Assembly (NCBI RefSeq): GCF_000185845.1
Contig: NZ_GL629647.1
Coordinates: forward strand, 723,489-746,782
Source: Segatella salivae DSM 15606
GTDB lineage: Bacteria > Bacteroidota > Bacteroidia > Bacteroidales > Bacteroidaceae
Direction: 5' to 3'
Length of the DNA stretch: 23,294 bases
Part shown: positions 22,959 through 23,294 of the stretch, piece by piece
Layout: every line of letters starts with the position of its first letter
How positions within the stretch are numbered: the first letter of the stretch is position 1
Notes under the pieces: model-generated
What the model saw: the letters and a program-made list of their open reading frames with translations, nothing else
The model's database searches: none
Told to the model about the DNA's origin: nothing
Position numbers and translations under genes: made by a program

Positions 22959-23294
22959 ATGGAGAAAATCAATGCTATCAGTTTGAAGAAGCTCAACAAC
23001 GCTGAGTATGCCTATTTCGCTCAGCAAGTGAGTAACCTCATTCACGAAGGTACAGCCGAGAAACTGCACGTCAGCGCCGCAACGCTGACTGCTTTCGATG
23101 CCAATCTGAAATTGCTGACCGACATCGTGGCGCAGAGCCGCATTTCGGACGAGACCGCCGATATTGTGGCGGTGGACAAGGAGGCCGACGACCTGATAAC
23201 CTACATTCTTTCGGCCATCCGCAGTGCCAAGCAGAGCCCCGTTGCCGCACAGAAAGCTGCTGCCACCACGCTCTACAATGCCACCAAGCCATAC
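22959..23294 (+). CDS. DUF6261-like protein, N-terminal part (cut by window end)
   Basis: The first 112 codons of a rightward gene that runs past the window. I choose ATG 22959 (MEKINAISLKKLNNAEYAYF); ATG 22953 is in frame and would add two residues. The opening, a short MEKI-x-x-I-x-L-x-x-L-x-N-x-E segment followed by helices rich in Ala, Leu and Asp, fits the DUF6261 family of Bacteroidetes, all-helical proteins of unknown function. The visible part has no signal peptide or membrane segment. The DNA is clearly richer in G+C than the rest of the window (about 60% in 23101-23160), which may mean recent transfer or different codon selection. The 43-bp repeats sit just upstream of its promoter. 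The family assignment is by memory of the pattern and moderate in strength. Confidence 0.65.
   Translation, partial: MEKINAISLKKLNNAEYAYFAQQVSNLIHEGTAEKLHVSAATLTAFDANLKLLTDIVAQSRISDETADIVAVDKEADDLITYILSAIRSAKQSPVAAQKAAATTLYNATKPY

Overview
The window looks like a chromosomal segment of a Bacteroidales bacterium, most likely Prevotella or a close relative. Three things point there: a SusC/SusD pair with a sulfatase and a fucosidase; the gene order ileS - dksA-like - lspA - DUF4296; and many promoters of the Bacteroidetes type (TTTG, about 20 nt, TAnnTTTG) with no obvious Shine-Dalgarno sites. Base composition is moderate to AT-rich, except for a GC-rich right end.

Layout. (1) Positions 1-816: a (GA)n tract at the left edge, a leftward promoter for a gene beyond the edge, and an 87-codon gene of unknown function bracketed by ~100-bp inverted repeats that each carry a palindromic hairpin. 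(2) Positions 817-8466, all leftward: promoter, isoleucyl-tRNA synthetase, a cysteine-free DksA/TraR-like protein, signal peptidase II (lspA), a DUF4296 lipoprotein, a 75-aa unknown protein and a secreted C69 dipeptidase. Several junctions overlap or nearly touch, so at least ileS to the 75-aa gene looks like one operon. The synthetase has GIHH in place of the class I HxGH signature. (3) Positions 8524-10350, rightward: an AspT/YidE-type transporter with its own promoter and terminator. (4) Positions 10441-13089: an unlisted 54-aa Gly-rich peptide gene (leftward), a long non-coding stretch with palindromes, a GH29 alpha-L-fucosidase (leftward), and the divergent control region. (5) Positions 13090-20722, rightward: susC, susD, a serine-type sulfatase and a purple-acid-phosphatase-like phosphoesterase. 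With the divergent fucosidase this is a small polysaccharide utilisation locus (PUL), probably for a sulfated, fucosylated glycan such as mucin. No regulator (ECF sigma/anti-sigma, hybrid two-component or SusR type) is in the window. (6) Positions 20912-22355, leftward: flavodiiron protein and rubredoxin, an O2/NO detoxification pair fitting an anaerobe. (7) Positions 22577-23294: a 43-bp tandem repeat array followed by a GC-rich DUF6261-type gene cut by the window end.

The points most worth following are the altered HxGH motif in IleRS, the repeat array beside the DUF6261 gene, the inverted-repeat-bounded 87-codon gene, the 54-aa peptide with its own promoter, and the ~320-nt untranslated leader of susC. 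I saw no tRNA, rRNA, CRISPR array, transposase or plasmid origin.
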